A stretch of 64,000 bases of DNA from Bimastos eiseni (taxonomy: Eukaryota > Annelida > Clitellata > Crassiclitellata > Lumbricidae), in NCBI GenBank assembly GCA_959347315.1, contig OY365811.1:42536195-42600194 (forward strand), read 5' to 3'. Under the pieces are notes generated by a model. The model was given only the letters and a program-made list of their open reading frames with translations, was not told the origin of the DNA and did no database searches. Positions 37,171 through 49,345 of the stretch are shown piece after piece. A program made the position numbers and the translations under genes. The number at the start of each line of letters is the position of its first letter. Position 1 is the first letter of the stretch.

Positions 37171-37912
37171 GTATTCAGGCTTTAATTAGAACTATTATTG
37201 ATTTAAACAATCCGAAAATGCTGTAACTAATGGAGCACTATAGTTATTGTGACTGTTTCATATAGGCCTTTGTGCTCATGTATGCATATGAAAAAAATCA
37301 GGCCACCTTTATTTATTTATACTATTATTTACGATTGTGATATCACGTAAAGCGATCATCAGTTGATGTCTTAGGCATTATGATAACGACCCTATAGAAG
37401 TCATTAGATTTTGATAAACCATTCTTAAATATCGAGATAACGATTACAGTTACGATTATGACATGAACAGGATGCCATTTTCATTGAATTTAGAAACCTC
37501 TGCATCAATCTCCAACCACATCTCTAATATGACGCAGCGGTCTGCATATGCAGCTGCCATTCACTAAGCTTTAGAGTCGCTTCTTATAAATTCATAATTT
37601 ACGATTACGATACCTAGTATATAAATTATCTGAATGAATGAATGAATGAATGAATGAGTTAGTGGCAATTTATAATGTTTTGATTGCGCTCATAATGTCA
37701 ATTAAATGGCTCTTCTGATATCGTCGATAAGGATCTTTTTCTGTAATAATAACGTCACCGAGGAAGACAGATTCCTGTCTCAATTTATCCTGCCATTTGC
37801 TGTATCTGCATGTCTTATATGTCTTATTGCACACCTCCTTGCCTGTCTATCTATTCGCCCTGTGGCCCCATGCAGATCTGAATACGACTTTCTGCCTATG
37901 CTGGTAGTCCTT
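37171..37912. other. Upstream region of gene D promoter
   Basis: No gene. An (AATG)n run lies at 37632-37660. From ~37590 to 37900 it aligns with 47480-48030 and with 22.9-23.2 and 23.7-24.1 kb, so several hundred bp of promoter-proximal DNA are shared by family members. Confidence 0.5.
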
Positions 37913-38063
37913 GAACAAGTCAGAACATGTCAAATCCAGAGGCAACTTACGTAGGAACTTGCTATATATAGAATCGTCGCTGAACCAATCCCTGTACACT
38001 TGATCAACGCATCTACAGGGAGCTGCTGCATTTGTTGCTGAAGAAGAGAAGACGAATCATAAG
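37913..38063 (+). promoter_or_regulatory. Gene D promoter and 5' UTR exon
   Basis: Adjacent decamers GAACAAGTCA (37913-37922) and GAACATGTCA (37923-37932) each fit RRRCWWGYYY at nine of ten positions. A TATATATAG box is at 37964 and the probable start near 37998 (ACACTTGATCAACGC). The UTR exon contains GGGAGCTGCTGC and GAAGAAGAGAAG and ends CATAAG before a GTTGGT donor at 38064. Confidence 0.62.
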
Positions 38064-38340
38064 GTTGGTTGTTCCTCAACAACAACGATAACAACAAAAT
38101 TGTTTTGACTGACTTCGGAATTTGCATTATGACAAAGCTAATAATAAATTGATTTGACATGTAAGGTTCAACAGGGAGGATAAGACCCGAGAAGGACCGA
38201 GGTCCTGTAAGGGGGTCACCCACATATTATGAGGCAAAAGTTGTGATGGTCAGAGGTCGACACTTAAATAATACTAAAAAAGAGCTTAATTAATTAATAG
38301 CTATAGACAGCATTGTTCGAGTTGAATTTACACGTTTGCG

Positions 38341-39669
38341 CTTCTTCTTGCATGTCACTATTGGTCTGCATTCTGCTTCGGAAGATACCAGTAGAAGCGT
38401 TTCTGCGGAATTCTCACTGTAAAGATCCTCTCTCTTAGCTATCTACGCACATTTCTGCTTCAATCTAGGTACGAGGGACGCATCACTCAGCGAGCCCACT
38501 CAACCTTCTGTCTTATCGAACTCTTTCCCTAAAAGCAGCTTATCATGAGCCACTCTCTGATCGAGAAAGGAAATTAAATGACGTGTCTTTTCTCGGGAGC
38601 CAAACAACTCGTTGTCTTCGTTCTAATTAAGCCTACTGACACTCGTTTTCTATAAATTTGTCTACAAAGATTTTCGGATTTACAATGTTACGTTTATTTT
38701 TCTCGGAATCCTTTACCTAAAACTGTGAACTAGACATTAAGAGCACCATTCGAAAACTTTCAATTCATGGGAAACTGTTGTTTAGCCATGACTGTAAGAT
38801 CATCCATTGGTCGTACGAATGTCATTAGGTTGAATGTTCATCACGACACTGTTGTATTCCCATTACCTCGACTTCGGAAGAACCTATTTCCCCCAATTCT
38901 GCTTTTATCCTTCACAGATCCTGCAATATTCGACATTGAAGGTAAAACTACCTTGAAAATAAGGGTCGTCTAATTGTCACTACAATGCCAGGAATAGTCC
39001 TTTGACTTGAAAATAGCTTAGGCTATACATATACTAATGGTTTCTAAGATACTCCGTTGGGGAGGGGTAAATTAACAAAGGCTTGCAACATAGGCCGTCT
39101 GAAGACAGAATATGGCAATACAGTTAAACTATTGTCTTATGTACATGTAGATTTAGTCAACTGATTTTGTATCTCTTTGGTTGCATAATCCTAGCACATA
39201 TGCAGATTATTGTGTATGAAGTCATGTCTCGTCGAGGAGAACAAAATTAAGAACCTCAGCGAGGCATACCCTCAGGCCCTGTCATACTCCTGCAGTCACT
39301 CATGATCCTCGCCTGGACAGCTTATGAGGATATAATAATATTGGCCGGGTGGCACTCATCGAATATCGGAGCCCGGATGTCTTGTACACATGGCGATGAA
39401 CGTTAGTTTTTCCATCATGCACCTTAACTCCAATGTGCGTAGGCTCAAAGAGTTCGTCAATATTATTATTTTTTCATTAGTTCATTATTATCGTACGTAA
39501 TAGTCAATCAGTTTCTGGTCTCACTATAGTTCCATTCAGAGTCTGAGGGGACCAGAAGTGGCACAGACGCTGAAGGAGATGATTGGTCTCGCGCTGGTCG
39601 CCTGTTGCTGCTGTGATCTTGCTACCTAGTTCACTGACGAATCCTAATGATTAAGTATGCCAGCTAGAC

Positions 39670-39716
<47 letters not shown>

Positions 39717-40244
39717 GAACCTCAATAATTATTGAGAGGATACAAAGTAGCGTATTATTATTATTATAATTATTATTATTAATTATTATTATTATTTTTA
39801 GGCCCGAGGTACATATGATCCCTTGGAATTCCAAAAATTAGGGGGGCATTGTTCTGGATGACCAGTTTTCGCAGATGGTTTTATTGGTGGACATTGGATA
39901 AAAGTGCTATAAAAAGCTTGAAGCGCTGGGCAACCATTGACAAGCGCTGATAGAGGAAGGTGGTAAATCTGGCCTCCCATTTATGGAAAGCAGCGAAGGG
40001 CATGGAGGAGAGTAGGTGAACTGAGAGAACTGCGAAACAAAATTAGAGCGTCGTGTTTAGCAATCGATGATAATCGAGAAATGCCAAGTGAAAGCTCTGC
40101 ACAGCGCATCTCGAGGGCAGCGACAAAGCGCTGCCATCCAAGGAGGCATGCATCACAAGAGGATGTAATGGTGAAACTGTACAATGTTATAACGTTACTA
40201 TCATTATTATTATTGTTATCATTATTGTTATTATTATTTTTATT

Positions 40245-40275
<31 letters not shown>

Positions 40276-40278
40276 TTA

Positions 40279-40340
<62 letters not shown>

Positions 40341-40566
40341 GTTACTGCCTCTCCTATTGTGTGTCCTAGCACGCATGCAGACTGTGGTATATACAAATTG
40401 CGCAAGAAAGCAGCAGCAGCTTAAGCCTACAATAATTGTAAGTTGTTAAGGGTCCTACAAGTGGAAATTGACCCGCACGAAAGTTTGTGCTTGCCAACTG
40501 CTTGGTCGATGTAGAAACCTTGTCATGTTTTGAAAATTGAGTGATATCAAACTTTCCCGCCCACAA
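38341..40566 (+). repeat. Segmental duplicate of 25668-28205 (gene D intron)
   Basis: See the partner block for shared content. Here the piece corresponding to 27211-27541 is missing, and an extra (TTA)n run with AGAACCTCAATAATTATTGA lies at 39671-39760. Another TTA tract is at 40200-40341. Confidence 0.85.
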
Positions 40567-40626
40567 CAAAATATCCGAAAGCATTGCGTTGCTATTAATT
40601 CGTTGCGTCATCACTTCTATTTTCAG

Positions 40627-40731
40627 CTGATATTAAGACGAGTGGACGCTACATCTGTCGCTGAAGATGAATGTGCTGAAGAATTATCCATTTGGAGTCA
40701 ACATGATGACTCTCGTGTTTCTTCTTTCGCT
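40627..40731 (+). CDS. Gene D exon 2: 5' UTR end plus signal peptide
   Basis: Acceptor TTTTCAG ends at 40626. ATG 40667 gives 21 codons plus two bases ending MTLVFLLS, then donor GTTAGT at 40732. In this copy the bases after the donor contain an early in-frame TAA and a net 1-bp indel relative to gene C, which argues that they are intronic in all copies. Joined to 42900 it gives a 165-residue precursor with L-A-M-A as likely cleavage context. Confidence 0.72.
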
Positions 40732-42899
40732 GTTAGTACCACGTTGTTAACTTTGTAGAATAGGAATTGTAGAAGGCAGAAGCTGACGTTGAAGGGGTGT
40801 TTATGAGGATTGCTACAAGTCTATCCAGCGGAAATTAGTAGCAGAGTCATTCCTTCTCAAATTATGTTCACAAAGTCATTTACTTATATTCGGCCAATAG
40901 AGTGAATATAAGTCTTATTATTTCGATCATTGTACAAAGCTATATCCAGTCCCCACTGCATACATGTATATTGGTCGTGAGTTTCTCCTGTGTGTGAAAC
41001 GTTTCACAGTGTTATCTTAAAACATAAATATGAGATAGAATCAAACTGCGATTGTCGACTTTCCTGAAGTGTAGGCCTACAGGGCGGAAACAAAAATGTG
41101 ATTGAGGCTATGTTTGTTCTGCAGATCATGTGATGATGACCTCCTTTATGGTTAATCTTTTGGTATTTAACATTGTAACCAAGTTTCCACATTTTAAAGA
41201 CCTCTGTATAGTTATCAGGAATTATTTTTATGTATTTCCATCCTATATTAATTGGAAGTTCACTAACCAATATACACTTATTGCAGCAATATTAGTGAGG
41301 AACAACGAACAAATTATAACAAATATCGCCACATGATTTTAACTGGGTTAACAAATTAGTATTATGAATTAGTGGTAGTGCAGAACTTGAAGAGGAGGGA
41401 GAAAAAAAGTTGAGGAGTGGGAAGAGAAGGAGAAGCACGAAAGAGGAGAGACAGCTGAAGGACAGAAGGAGAAGCAGAAGAACGAAGAAGAATAGGAGTA
41501 AGAGGAGAGAAAGAGGAGGAGTAGAAGAGAGGTGCAGGAGTAGGCAGAAGTGAGGAAGAAGAAACGGCATAGGAAATTCAACAGGAGGAGCAGAAGAAGA
41601 AGGTGGAAGAGAAATGAGAAACACAGCGATTAGCGGGTACGGGTAGGGGTAGGGCTTAGGTACGTATTTTACGGGTCGGGTACAGTACGGGTAGAGTAAT
41701 CAAGGTACAGATATAAGCCTACCTGATTTTACCCGCGTTAACGTAAAGTTTTGGGGTTACATTGTCACTGATAAATATATAGGTGAATCTTGCACCATCA
41801 AATGCTTAAGTACTATAGACAGATTGGCACATCCGAAATCCAAGTACCATATGCCTTCACATAATGTGACCCCTCTTCTTTGTATGCATGTTAATCGCAG
41901 GACAATGAGAAGGCATGCTAATGACGTCGCGGGTACGGCTATACCCGCAGGTACGTGTCGGGTAGCAATTTTGAGTACGGGTCGGGTACAGGTACGGGTT
42001 TACGGTCCTGTGTTACGGGTACGGGTCTGGTGGCAAAATGATCTACTATATATTCGTCGAAATACATTTTCCATTATTTAGGTTCAGTTTTGACCGACTA
42101 TATTAACCATTGCCACTGCCTTCACAACCTTCATCACTAATACTCCAATAGGCACTTTCATATGGCAGTTTCTGAGGTTCTGAGACAGATTAGAGGTTAA
42201 AAGAAGCAATTATTCCACGATGTTTAATCATCGTGAGATTCTCTCTATGAGGTGACGAACTTAGCTGAGCCGAATTGATTAGTCTGTGTCAACTTAATTA
42301 GCGGGCCTACAAATGAGCGAATTTCACTCATTGATTAATTCGTGGGTTAAGGGTGGCGCGTGGCGCGCTATTCGTTTTGCACAGGCAAAACGATGTTCTT
42401 ACAGCTGAAAAGAACAGATAAATATAAGAATCCTTAGAATCATATTCAGAGTAGCAGGGTGTGACCATTTTAGATGTGTCGCAGGGCAAATGATCTGTAG
42501 ATGAACCGCGTCATGTTAAGGGGACACGCTCACAGACAAGTAAGCCAGAACGAAGAAATGTGACCCGGTCTCTGGGCGAGAGTCCATGACACATCTAGCG
42601 GTGTTATATGTATGTAGCATTCTATTTTGGGGTAATATAGTGTCTATAGTGTATTCACTTCGAATTTGCACCTGTTCTGAGATTATTACAATCGTCAAGT
42701 GTTTGACATCTAAGTCTTTAACGTAGTTCGCTCAGCAAGATCTTAGCTCACAATCGTTGCAGTAGAGATTCAGTGACCATCGTGTGTGTCGCTGGAGTCT
42801 GTACTGCCACTGAAAAGGTCCGCTAGTTTTAGTCTACATAAATCTTGATGGGTCATGTTCTGATCTTGTTAGTGTTATTGTTTTTTTTTATAGTTACAG
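40732..42899 (+). other. Gene D second intron
   Basis: From 40848 it is the partner of the gene B block. It contains the CGGGTA/poly-purine element (41375-42045), the conserved block (42725-42776) and a T-rich tract ending TTACAG at 42899. Leu/Ser-rich frames here are artefacts of the purine tract. Confidence 0.65.
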
Positions 42900-43332
42900 T
42901 GCAATGGCCGTTCCTACGCCCGGCGTGTATTATAACCACGTCACAAATATGAACGAGCTGACCGTAAAGATTAACGAGGCTATACATAATAAGAATTTCT
43001 TCTACATAGGAGTAGCCAGTCAGTTTGGGAAGGAAACAGCACTAGAGGCACTGTGCTATCGACAGGGATCAACACCCACCTATGGAAACAACAAAAGTGG
43101 ATGCGTGGGTACTCAACATAAAATCGACAAGAAATCAAAGACAAAGCTCTTGTACGTGCTCTATTCTGACTACTTTTCTGAACGGGTTGACGTATGTACC
43201 ATTGAGATGAAGCTCATTAATGAATACAAGACAAGTGAATTTTGTAAAAACAAAAAGGATGGGGACGGTGACTGCTGCATTAAAGACCTGCGCGGAATCG
43301 TGTACTTGCGCGTATACGAAAAGATGCCATAA
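42900..43332 (+). CDS. Gene D exon 3: mature secreted cysteine-containing protein
   Basis: This is a complete family domain with FFYIG, LCYRQ, HKID, LLYVLYS, VCTIEMKLI, C-K-N, CC and GIVYLRVY; six mature cysteines. Relative to gene B it has a two-codon insertion (Y-G) in the loop after the CYRQ motif and ten changed codons, mostly in the N-terminal 30 residues and in loops, with none in the core motifs. With promoter, UTR exon, signal exon and intact frame, this is one of the best candidates for a working copy. Confidence 0.8.
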
Positions 43333-45477
43333 TCAACGACAATGTCACGTGCCACAATCAAAACTGTTTATAAAAAGACAGCGAAGAAGCAAAAGGTATA
43401 ATTAATCGTAGTGGGGCTTAACTTTAATGACATCGCTGCACTAAGTCTGCATTGGGTCAAAGATTTCAGACATAAACTTAAATTTCCATTAAAAATGATA
43501 TATTTGCTGAACGATGCTGAATACGGAGGAACCAAAAAGGGAAATCCATGTGACACACGACTTCCATACAGTTTATGAACATCATTTTGTTTGCGACATC
43601 TACAATTATATTTGCAGCTGCTTCAGAGGAAGATCAACGATATTTAAGCCATTCATCCAACTCTCATGAACTATAATTCTGACGATCAATGAGATAGGCT
43701 TAATGCTTAACAGTCAACAATAGAACATTTCTGTTAGATGTATGAACACATGATTGCACACAGATGTTCAAGTTGTCAGAAGGAAAATACTAACTACAGT
43801 AACTTTAAATATTACACAAAATATTGTACTTAGTTAACTGGTGAATTGATATAGAACCTGGTTGAAATAAACTACTACGATGAAAACTGACGTCAAGTCG
43901 TGGTACAGGTTTCTAAAATTAAAATATCCATATATAAAAAATAACATCAAGTTGATCAATACATAAAATTATGTGATATTGTTGCTTGAAAGAGATGAAC
44001 CTAATGATTGCATCCAGCTATGTTCTATCGGTCACACTATTCGGTTATTCCTTGTTTTTCGTCTGGGTTCATAATCGATTATAAAATCTGATCACTCCGT
44101 TCGTATTCATAAATAAACGCACATAATAGGGCCTAAGAAACTTGCACAATACTTGTTCATCCATTTGATTTAAGGTGCTACATTAATTTGTAGTATTTTT
44201 TGGATTGAAGGATAGTTCAAAGGTTTAAGTAGGCCCATTTCTTATATAAATCTTTTCTGATATGTAGGCAATCAATTGCGTCAATAAATCAACTTAAATA
44301 TAGCGCATGAAGAATTGCTGAAATGTTGGTCGTAAACCTATCATTGGCTGCTAGATTTGAGTTGGCGTTCCATTAACTATAGAAAGTGCCAACATTGAGC
44401 GATATATGAGCCTGAAACGTTGTGTACTCTGTTGGAGACGAGACGTTAAAAACATCTCGTAGGGCAATAATAATCTATCGAGATCGATCATGTTTAGCTT
44501 CCTAGCAATAAATTTCAATATTTGTGTTAATCAGCACTTCTATTGCGCCAGTGTCTAATGCCAAGTGTATCATTTTAACAAAACAGTGACTCATATTGTG
44601 GGGTATATAAGATAAGATGGCAATAATATGGCCATCTAATATTATATAGCTCTTATTTATCGGAAAATGCTAAGACTCATTTTGGCAGTTGCGGCATTGT
44701 CCACCAGACTGCCGAGATCGATTTGCAGATAGAGCGAGTGATTGAAAATGGCGGTCTATTTACATAATAGGCGTGTCCAAATCCTGTCCAGAAGCTCACA
44801 AAATCAGAGGTTGACTAGAAACATGATCGCCTTACTAGGATTCACAATTTATAAGCGGACTTATCCTGTCATAGCAGAATAACTGAGTGCAATCTCTGCC
44901 ATCAATTGATCTACTAATTAGACTAACAAAGGTCACCTTTAACTAAAATAAATATGGCGAGAATATGTTTCATTATGGCTTAATTAAACTTGAGAGGTCT
45001 CAGACCAAAACAAGACAGGAAGCTATGTCTTGAATATTGGATAGGGCCTACTTTTTATTACTTTGTAATAGTCAAACCGGAGTCTTTCTCCTGCCAAATT
45101 GAAAGGATTTTCTGTAGAAGGTCATTTAGAAATATCTAGAATAAATAAGATGCAGGTGATCATGATGAAGAGGAGTAAGGCTGTGCTATCTAAATCGATC
45201 AACTATAAAATAACGCTAAACCAGACACTTGGCTGCAAGGATGGGTCAAACATGGTGCGCCGCAACAGCGAGGCATGATGTGATACGGTGTGGCATGGCA
45301 TGGCAGAGACCGTGGTATAATTGATTTCTTATTCTATGTCTGGATCAGACGTTATTCAATACTGCTTGCAGTCCAGCAGAGCCAGCCCCAAGACTTCATA
45401 AAAGAGGAGGGCGATGCTTATGATCTATGATACCACACAGTCTCGTTAAACTGAAACTACTACTACTACTACTACTC

Positions 45478-45554
<77 letters not shown>

Positions 45555-45848
45555 CCTACTACTACTACTGCTTCACCAACGGTGGTCAAGACGTAACGTA
45601 CGGCTTCATTGATATATTACTGAACTCGAAGTTTGAAAGATTAATTGTGCAACTGCATAATTCGACAGCTTGATGGCCTCTCATCAGCTACTTTCTCGAT
45701 CATTAACAGATGGTAATTAAATACTGCCAAGATAATTTGTCATATTGTTTACTTCTATAAATGACTAATATTGACTGATTGACTTTTTGACAACGAATTA
45801 GGTCATCGATAAATTTAATTACACTCAGTAGTGAAAGAAAGGACGATA
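43333..45848. other. Gene D 3' flank and spacer
   Basis: The family 3' flank stops at ~43705, where it joins sequence shared with 24540-24640 (at 43789-43895). The repeat copy at ~44375-44525 is inverted relative to 15.4 and 36.3 kb. A (CTA)n tract lies at 45456-45570. 45600-45830 resembles 16.83-17.07 kb. No gene is seen. Confidence 0.5.
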
Positions 45849-46487
45849 AATAGGTCATAAACATTTGAGTTTTGGCATGCAATGTTTTATTTAAAATAAA
45901 TGAGTCGTTCTAACGCCAGTGCAACATAAAAATTAGTCAGAAGTCACTTTACAGTTAAGCAACTCCACATGTGGAACATTTATGAATTTATTAAACCAAC
46001 AGCACAGCAATTTGGGCTTTACATATCCTATTGTATGAGACAATATATGGGACATCTGAGTAACACAGGAAAACACTCCATATATTCTTTATACGATTCT
46101 TTACAATTCCGAGTGCAGGACTTTGCGGTGGGGTTTTCTGGTATGACTTACATTTTTTCGTTTTTCTGCTATCGAAGGATTCGGTTTGAAGTTCGAAGGG
46201 CAGATTTTGAAATGAAGCCTTTCAATCGTTATTTGACTTTATTGTGTTTTATTGTTGGCTAACAATTCCAAAAGTTACCTTGCCTCAATCCAGTCAATCC
46301 GCCGTCTTCCCATTTCTCTTGTCCTGATCCCGATTTAATGGTCTCCTGTTCAGCTATTCCCGGATGTCCTTGGTGGTTATTTTTGAAGCTTTGGAATTCA
46401 CTGTCCAATGTTCGGTGCGTTCTGATAGACTTCGTGATTTCAACAAGGACTTACCTTAGAAGTAATCCTATTTCAAATGGCATATTC
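45849..46487 (+). repeat. Duplicate of 24657-25312
   Basis: High similarity with the gene C first-intron segment; similarity stops at 46487, close to the left end of the foldback element at 46518. Confidence 0.8.
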
Positions 46488-46517
46488 ACTGTTGTTCGGT
46501 TACTGATTTCCCTTCAT

Positions 46518-47085
46518 TATCCGATTTCAACTCGAAGCAACTATCCGCCGACAATTTACATATCACGTTAGAGGCGCAAAAGAAATCAGTTGATTTATAT
46601 TAGACATACAACACACACGTTTAATGCCTTTGTCGGATAGTCCGAAAGTTCGATAGACCGAAGATTCTATATTAAGACATTAATTTAATTAGAAGCTGGA
46701 TTAATTGATGAAAAAAATGTGCAAAACTTGGAGCTGGATTGATCTTAAAAGAACCATGCCTAAATGGAATTTGGATGAATGGAATGGCGCAATCCAATCC
46801 AGCTTGTAACCAAACACAATTCTTTTAATCAATCCAGTAAGTAAGTAAGTAAGTAAGTATATTCTTTAATCAGACGTCTGCAAACACATGACGTGAACCA
46901 ATAAACAGGTTCGAACAAAACATCTATATACATGATCTGTCGGAAGTATAAAAATTAGTAAACTATCCGACAAAGGCATTAAACGTGTGTGTTGTATGTC
47001 TAATATAAATCAACTGATTTCTTTTGCGCCTCTAACGTGATATGTAAATTGTCGGCGGATAGTTGCTTCGAGTTGAAATCGGATA
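46518..47085. mobile_element. Element with perfect 124-bp terminal inverted repeats
   Basis: Arms 46518-46641 and 46962-47085 are exact inverted copies over 124 bp by my reading (outer end TATCCGATTTCAACTC, inner end GTCGGATAGT). The 320-bp core has no long frame and includes an (AGTA)n run at ~46839-46860 next to a retroelement-like tail. Identity of the arms implies recent insertion or homogenisation. The superfamily is unclear; I could not fix a target-site duplication. Confidence 0.8.
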
Positions 47086-48037
47086 GCAACCAAGGGCCGG
47101 GCAGGAGGAAAAATAAATGGGGGTTAAGGCGCTGATACAATAATCTTAAATAAACACTAATGTCTTGAGCTTAACGTAACCACCCAAGCACTCCACTACA
47201 GCGCATATCCTCATACATCACTCTAGTCCCCATTCATCATTTTACTTGAGAACTCCAACCAATGAATGTGCCACACTGCACCTCGACTCTGGGAAGAATG
47301 GTTCGCATGTTGTCAGTAGGCCTATTTTCAGCAGTGCTAGGCCCTACCACTCACCGACCGTCATTTCCACCAGGATCATCACTTATCACTCCACAGACTT
47401 TGCACTCGAATTTGATACTGATATGACGAAGCCGTTGTGATTAAACTGGTATCACATGCACTGAGCATTAGAGTAACGATTTCGAAATTCGAAGTTTACG
47501 ATTACGACCACGAATGACTTGTAGGCAGCACTATAAAATGTTTTGATTAATTTCATTGCAATCACACTAAAGTTTATGACTGTACTTGGACTTTCTTTGG
47601 GGATCTTTTCCGTAATAACAACGTCACGGAATAAGATAGATCTGCACTTGATCTTGACTATATCTCTTGAGACAAAAGATGAGATATACGAGGGTCCAGA
47701 CACAATTTTTGTGGTACAGCTCTGCAAGTAGTGGAGTGGTCGAATCAAGTTCCAACTACTTCGCAGAGTATCTGACTTTGTAGATCTCCTTCTCTGCCTA
47801 CGGTAAATCGGTCTGTCTGTCTAATAGTGAAACCTGTCAGTCTTGTGTCTTGACATGTATATATTTATCTATGTATCACTTTGAGGCTATCCCCGTCGAT
47901 CATCTATAAATTTTGTCAATCTTTTTATGGGAGTCCCATAGCTCGTATGAGTGTCTGTCTGTTTACCATTTATTATCTCGTACTGTGACCCCTTGCAGAA
48001 CTTCAGTGCGACATTATGCCCTAAGGTTGTAGTACTT
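47086..48037. other. Upstream region of gene E promoter
   Basis: No gene. 47480-48030 aligns in part with the gene D upstream region (a GTAATAACAACGTCAC-like phrase and CTGTCTG-rich segments). Confidence 0.5.
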
Positions 48038-48178
48038 GAACAAGTCCGAACATGGCAAATCCAGAGGAAACTTAGACAGAGTTCTATATAAAGTCGTTGC
48101 TAAAGCAATTCCTCTGCAGGTGATCAACACATCTACAGAGAGTTGCTGCTGTCGAAGAAGAAGAAACAGAGTCATACG
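48038..48178 (+). promoter_or_regulatory. Gene E promoter and 5' UTR exon
   Basis: Decamer GAACAAGTCC (48038-48047) matches RRRCWWGYYY at all ten positions and is followed directly by GAACATGGCA (48048-48057). TATATAAAG is at 48085-48093 and the likely start near 48118. The UTR exon carries AGAGTTGCTGCTG and GAAGAAGAAGAA and ends before a GTTGGC at 48179, a weaker donor than in gene D. Confidence 0.6.
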
Positions 48179-48743
48179 GTTGGCTATTCTCGCTATTTTC
48201 ACCACAGCTCAATTTATGGAAAGCTAAAGTCGGGTCATAGGTGGAGAGTAAAGGATCATCTTTTTCATCAGTGAATACGATTGTGGTGAAAGAGGTCGTC
48301 GTCGTAGGAATGGCATCTAGAAAGTTTTATTTTTACGTTGCGGAATAACTTTTAGCAACAGTTACGGAAATTTCAGTTGATACTATAAAAATTTGTAATT
48401 TTGTCATTCTTATTTGGTTTTGTCATTCCCAAAAAGAGATAAAGTTTCCGGCGTTTCATGCAGGGCCATAACAAGGGCGGTGCCAACGGTGCTGTGGCAT
48501 AGGGGGCAAATATAGAAGTGGCGCAAATTTCAGGATGGAATAACTTTAATTATTCCATTAATTCATTATTGCTTGAAAAAGTATTTTGGTGGCTATTACA
48601 TCATGTACAGGCCTATTATGAAAGTTATAATAGAACATTGTACTGAACTACTGCAGCGCCATATAAAAAAGGATGATGAGGTCTTGCGCACGGCCGCCCA
48701 ACTTGTAGGCCACATTCCTAAGTTTGACCAGGGTGCGCCGACT

Positions 48744-49022
48744 AAACGGTGCAGGACAAAACGGCGTAGACAAAACGGTGCAGGACAAAACGGCGCAGAC
48801 AAAACGGTGCAGGACAAAACGGCGCAGACAAAACGGTGCAGGACAAAACGGCGCAGACAAAACGGTGCAGGACAAAACGGCGTAGACAAAACGGTGCAGG
48901 ACAAAACGGCGCAGACAAAACGGTGCAGGACAAAACGGCGCAGACAAAACGGTGCAGGACAAAACGGCGCAGACAAAACGGTGCAGGACAAAACGGCGCA
49001 GACAAAACGGTCAGGACAAAAC
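48744..49022. repeat. 29-bp minisatellite, about nine to ten units
   Basis: The unit consists of two related halves, GGTGCAGGACAAAAC and GGCG(C/T)AGACAAAAC. Because 29 is not a multiple of three, frames rotate and remain open on both strands, producing Thr/Lys/Arg-rich (+) and Cys/Phe/Arg/Leu-rich (-) artefact proteins. It lies in sequence present in gene E but absent from gene A. Confidence 0.92.
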
Positions 49023-49282
49023 GGCACAAACCCAAAATAATAGTTTATTGTAGTTTACTAGTGAAGCATCAATGTATATATATATTTTGGTATATTTCTC
49101 TTAGTCGATTCCTCTTTCATTTAAGCATAATTATTTTCTTCAATCCCGCTTTCATTTAGGTGTGTTTTATCTCATCAATCCCGCGCACGATTCTGGTAGA
49201 ACTCAGCTTATCACGTCGGGCGGGACTTTATGACCGCTGATAAGAAAACAATCACTAGACGGGTAGCATAATCTTTGTTTGT

Positions 49283-49345
49283 ATTGCGCCGTATTGTCTG
49301 CACCGTTATGTCTGCGCCATTTTGTCCTGAGCCGTTTTTGTTACG
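49283..49345. repeat. Inverted relic of the 29-bp minisatellite unit
   Basis: GTCTGCACCGTT, GTCTGCGCC and TTTTGTCCTGAGCCG are the complement of the unit at 48744-49022. The pair may be the inverted iteron ends of a ~600-bp element. Confidence 0.6.

Noticed and set aside
40537..40758. 73-codon frame over the gene D signal exon
   Set aside because: It is a shifted-frame shadow; the true frame starts at ATG 40667 and is shared with the other copies.
48573..49159. Repeat protein frames with TKRCRTKRRRQNG-type units
   Set aside because: Product of a 29-bp minisatellite whose frames rotate; no start context, splice sites or non-repeat domain.
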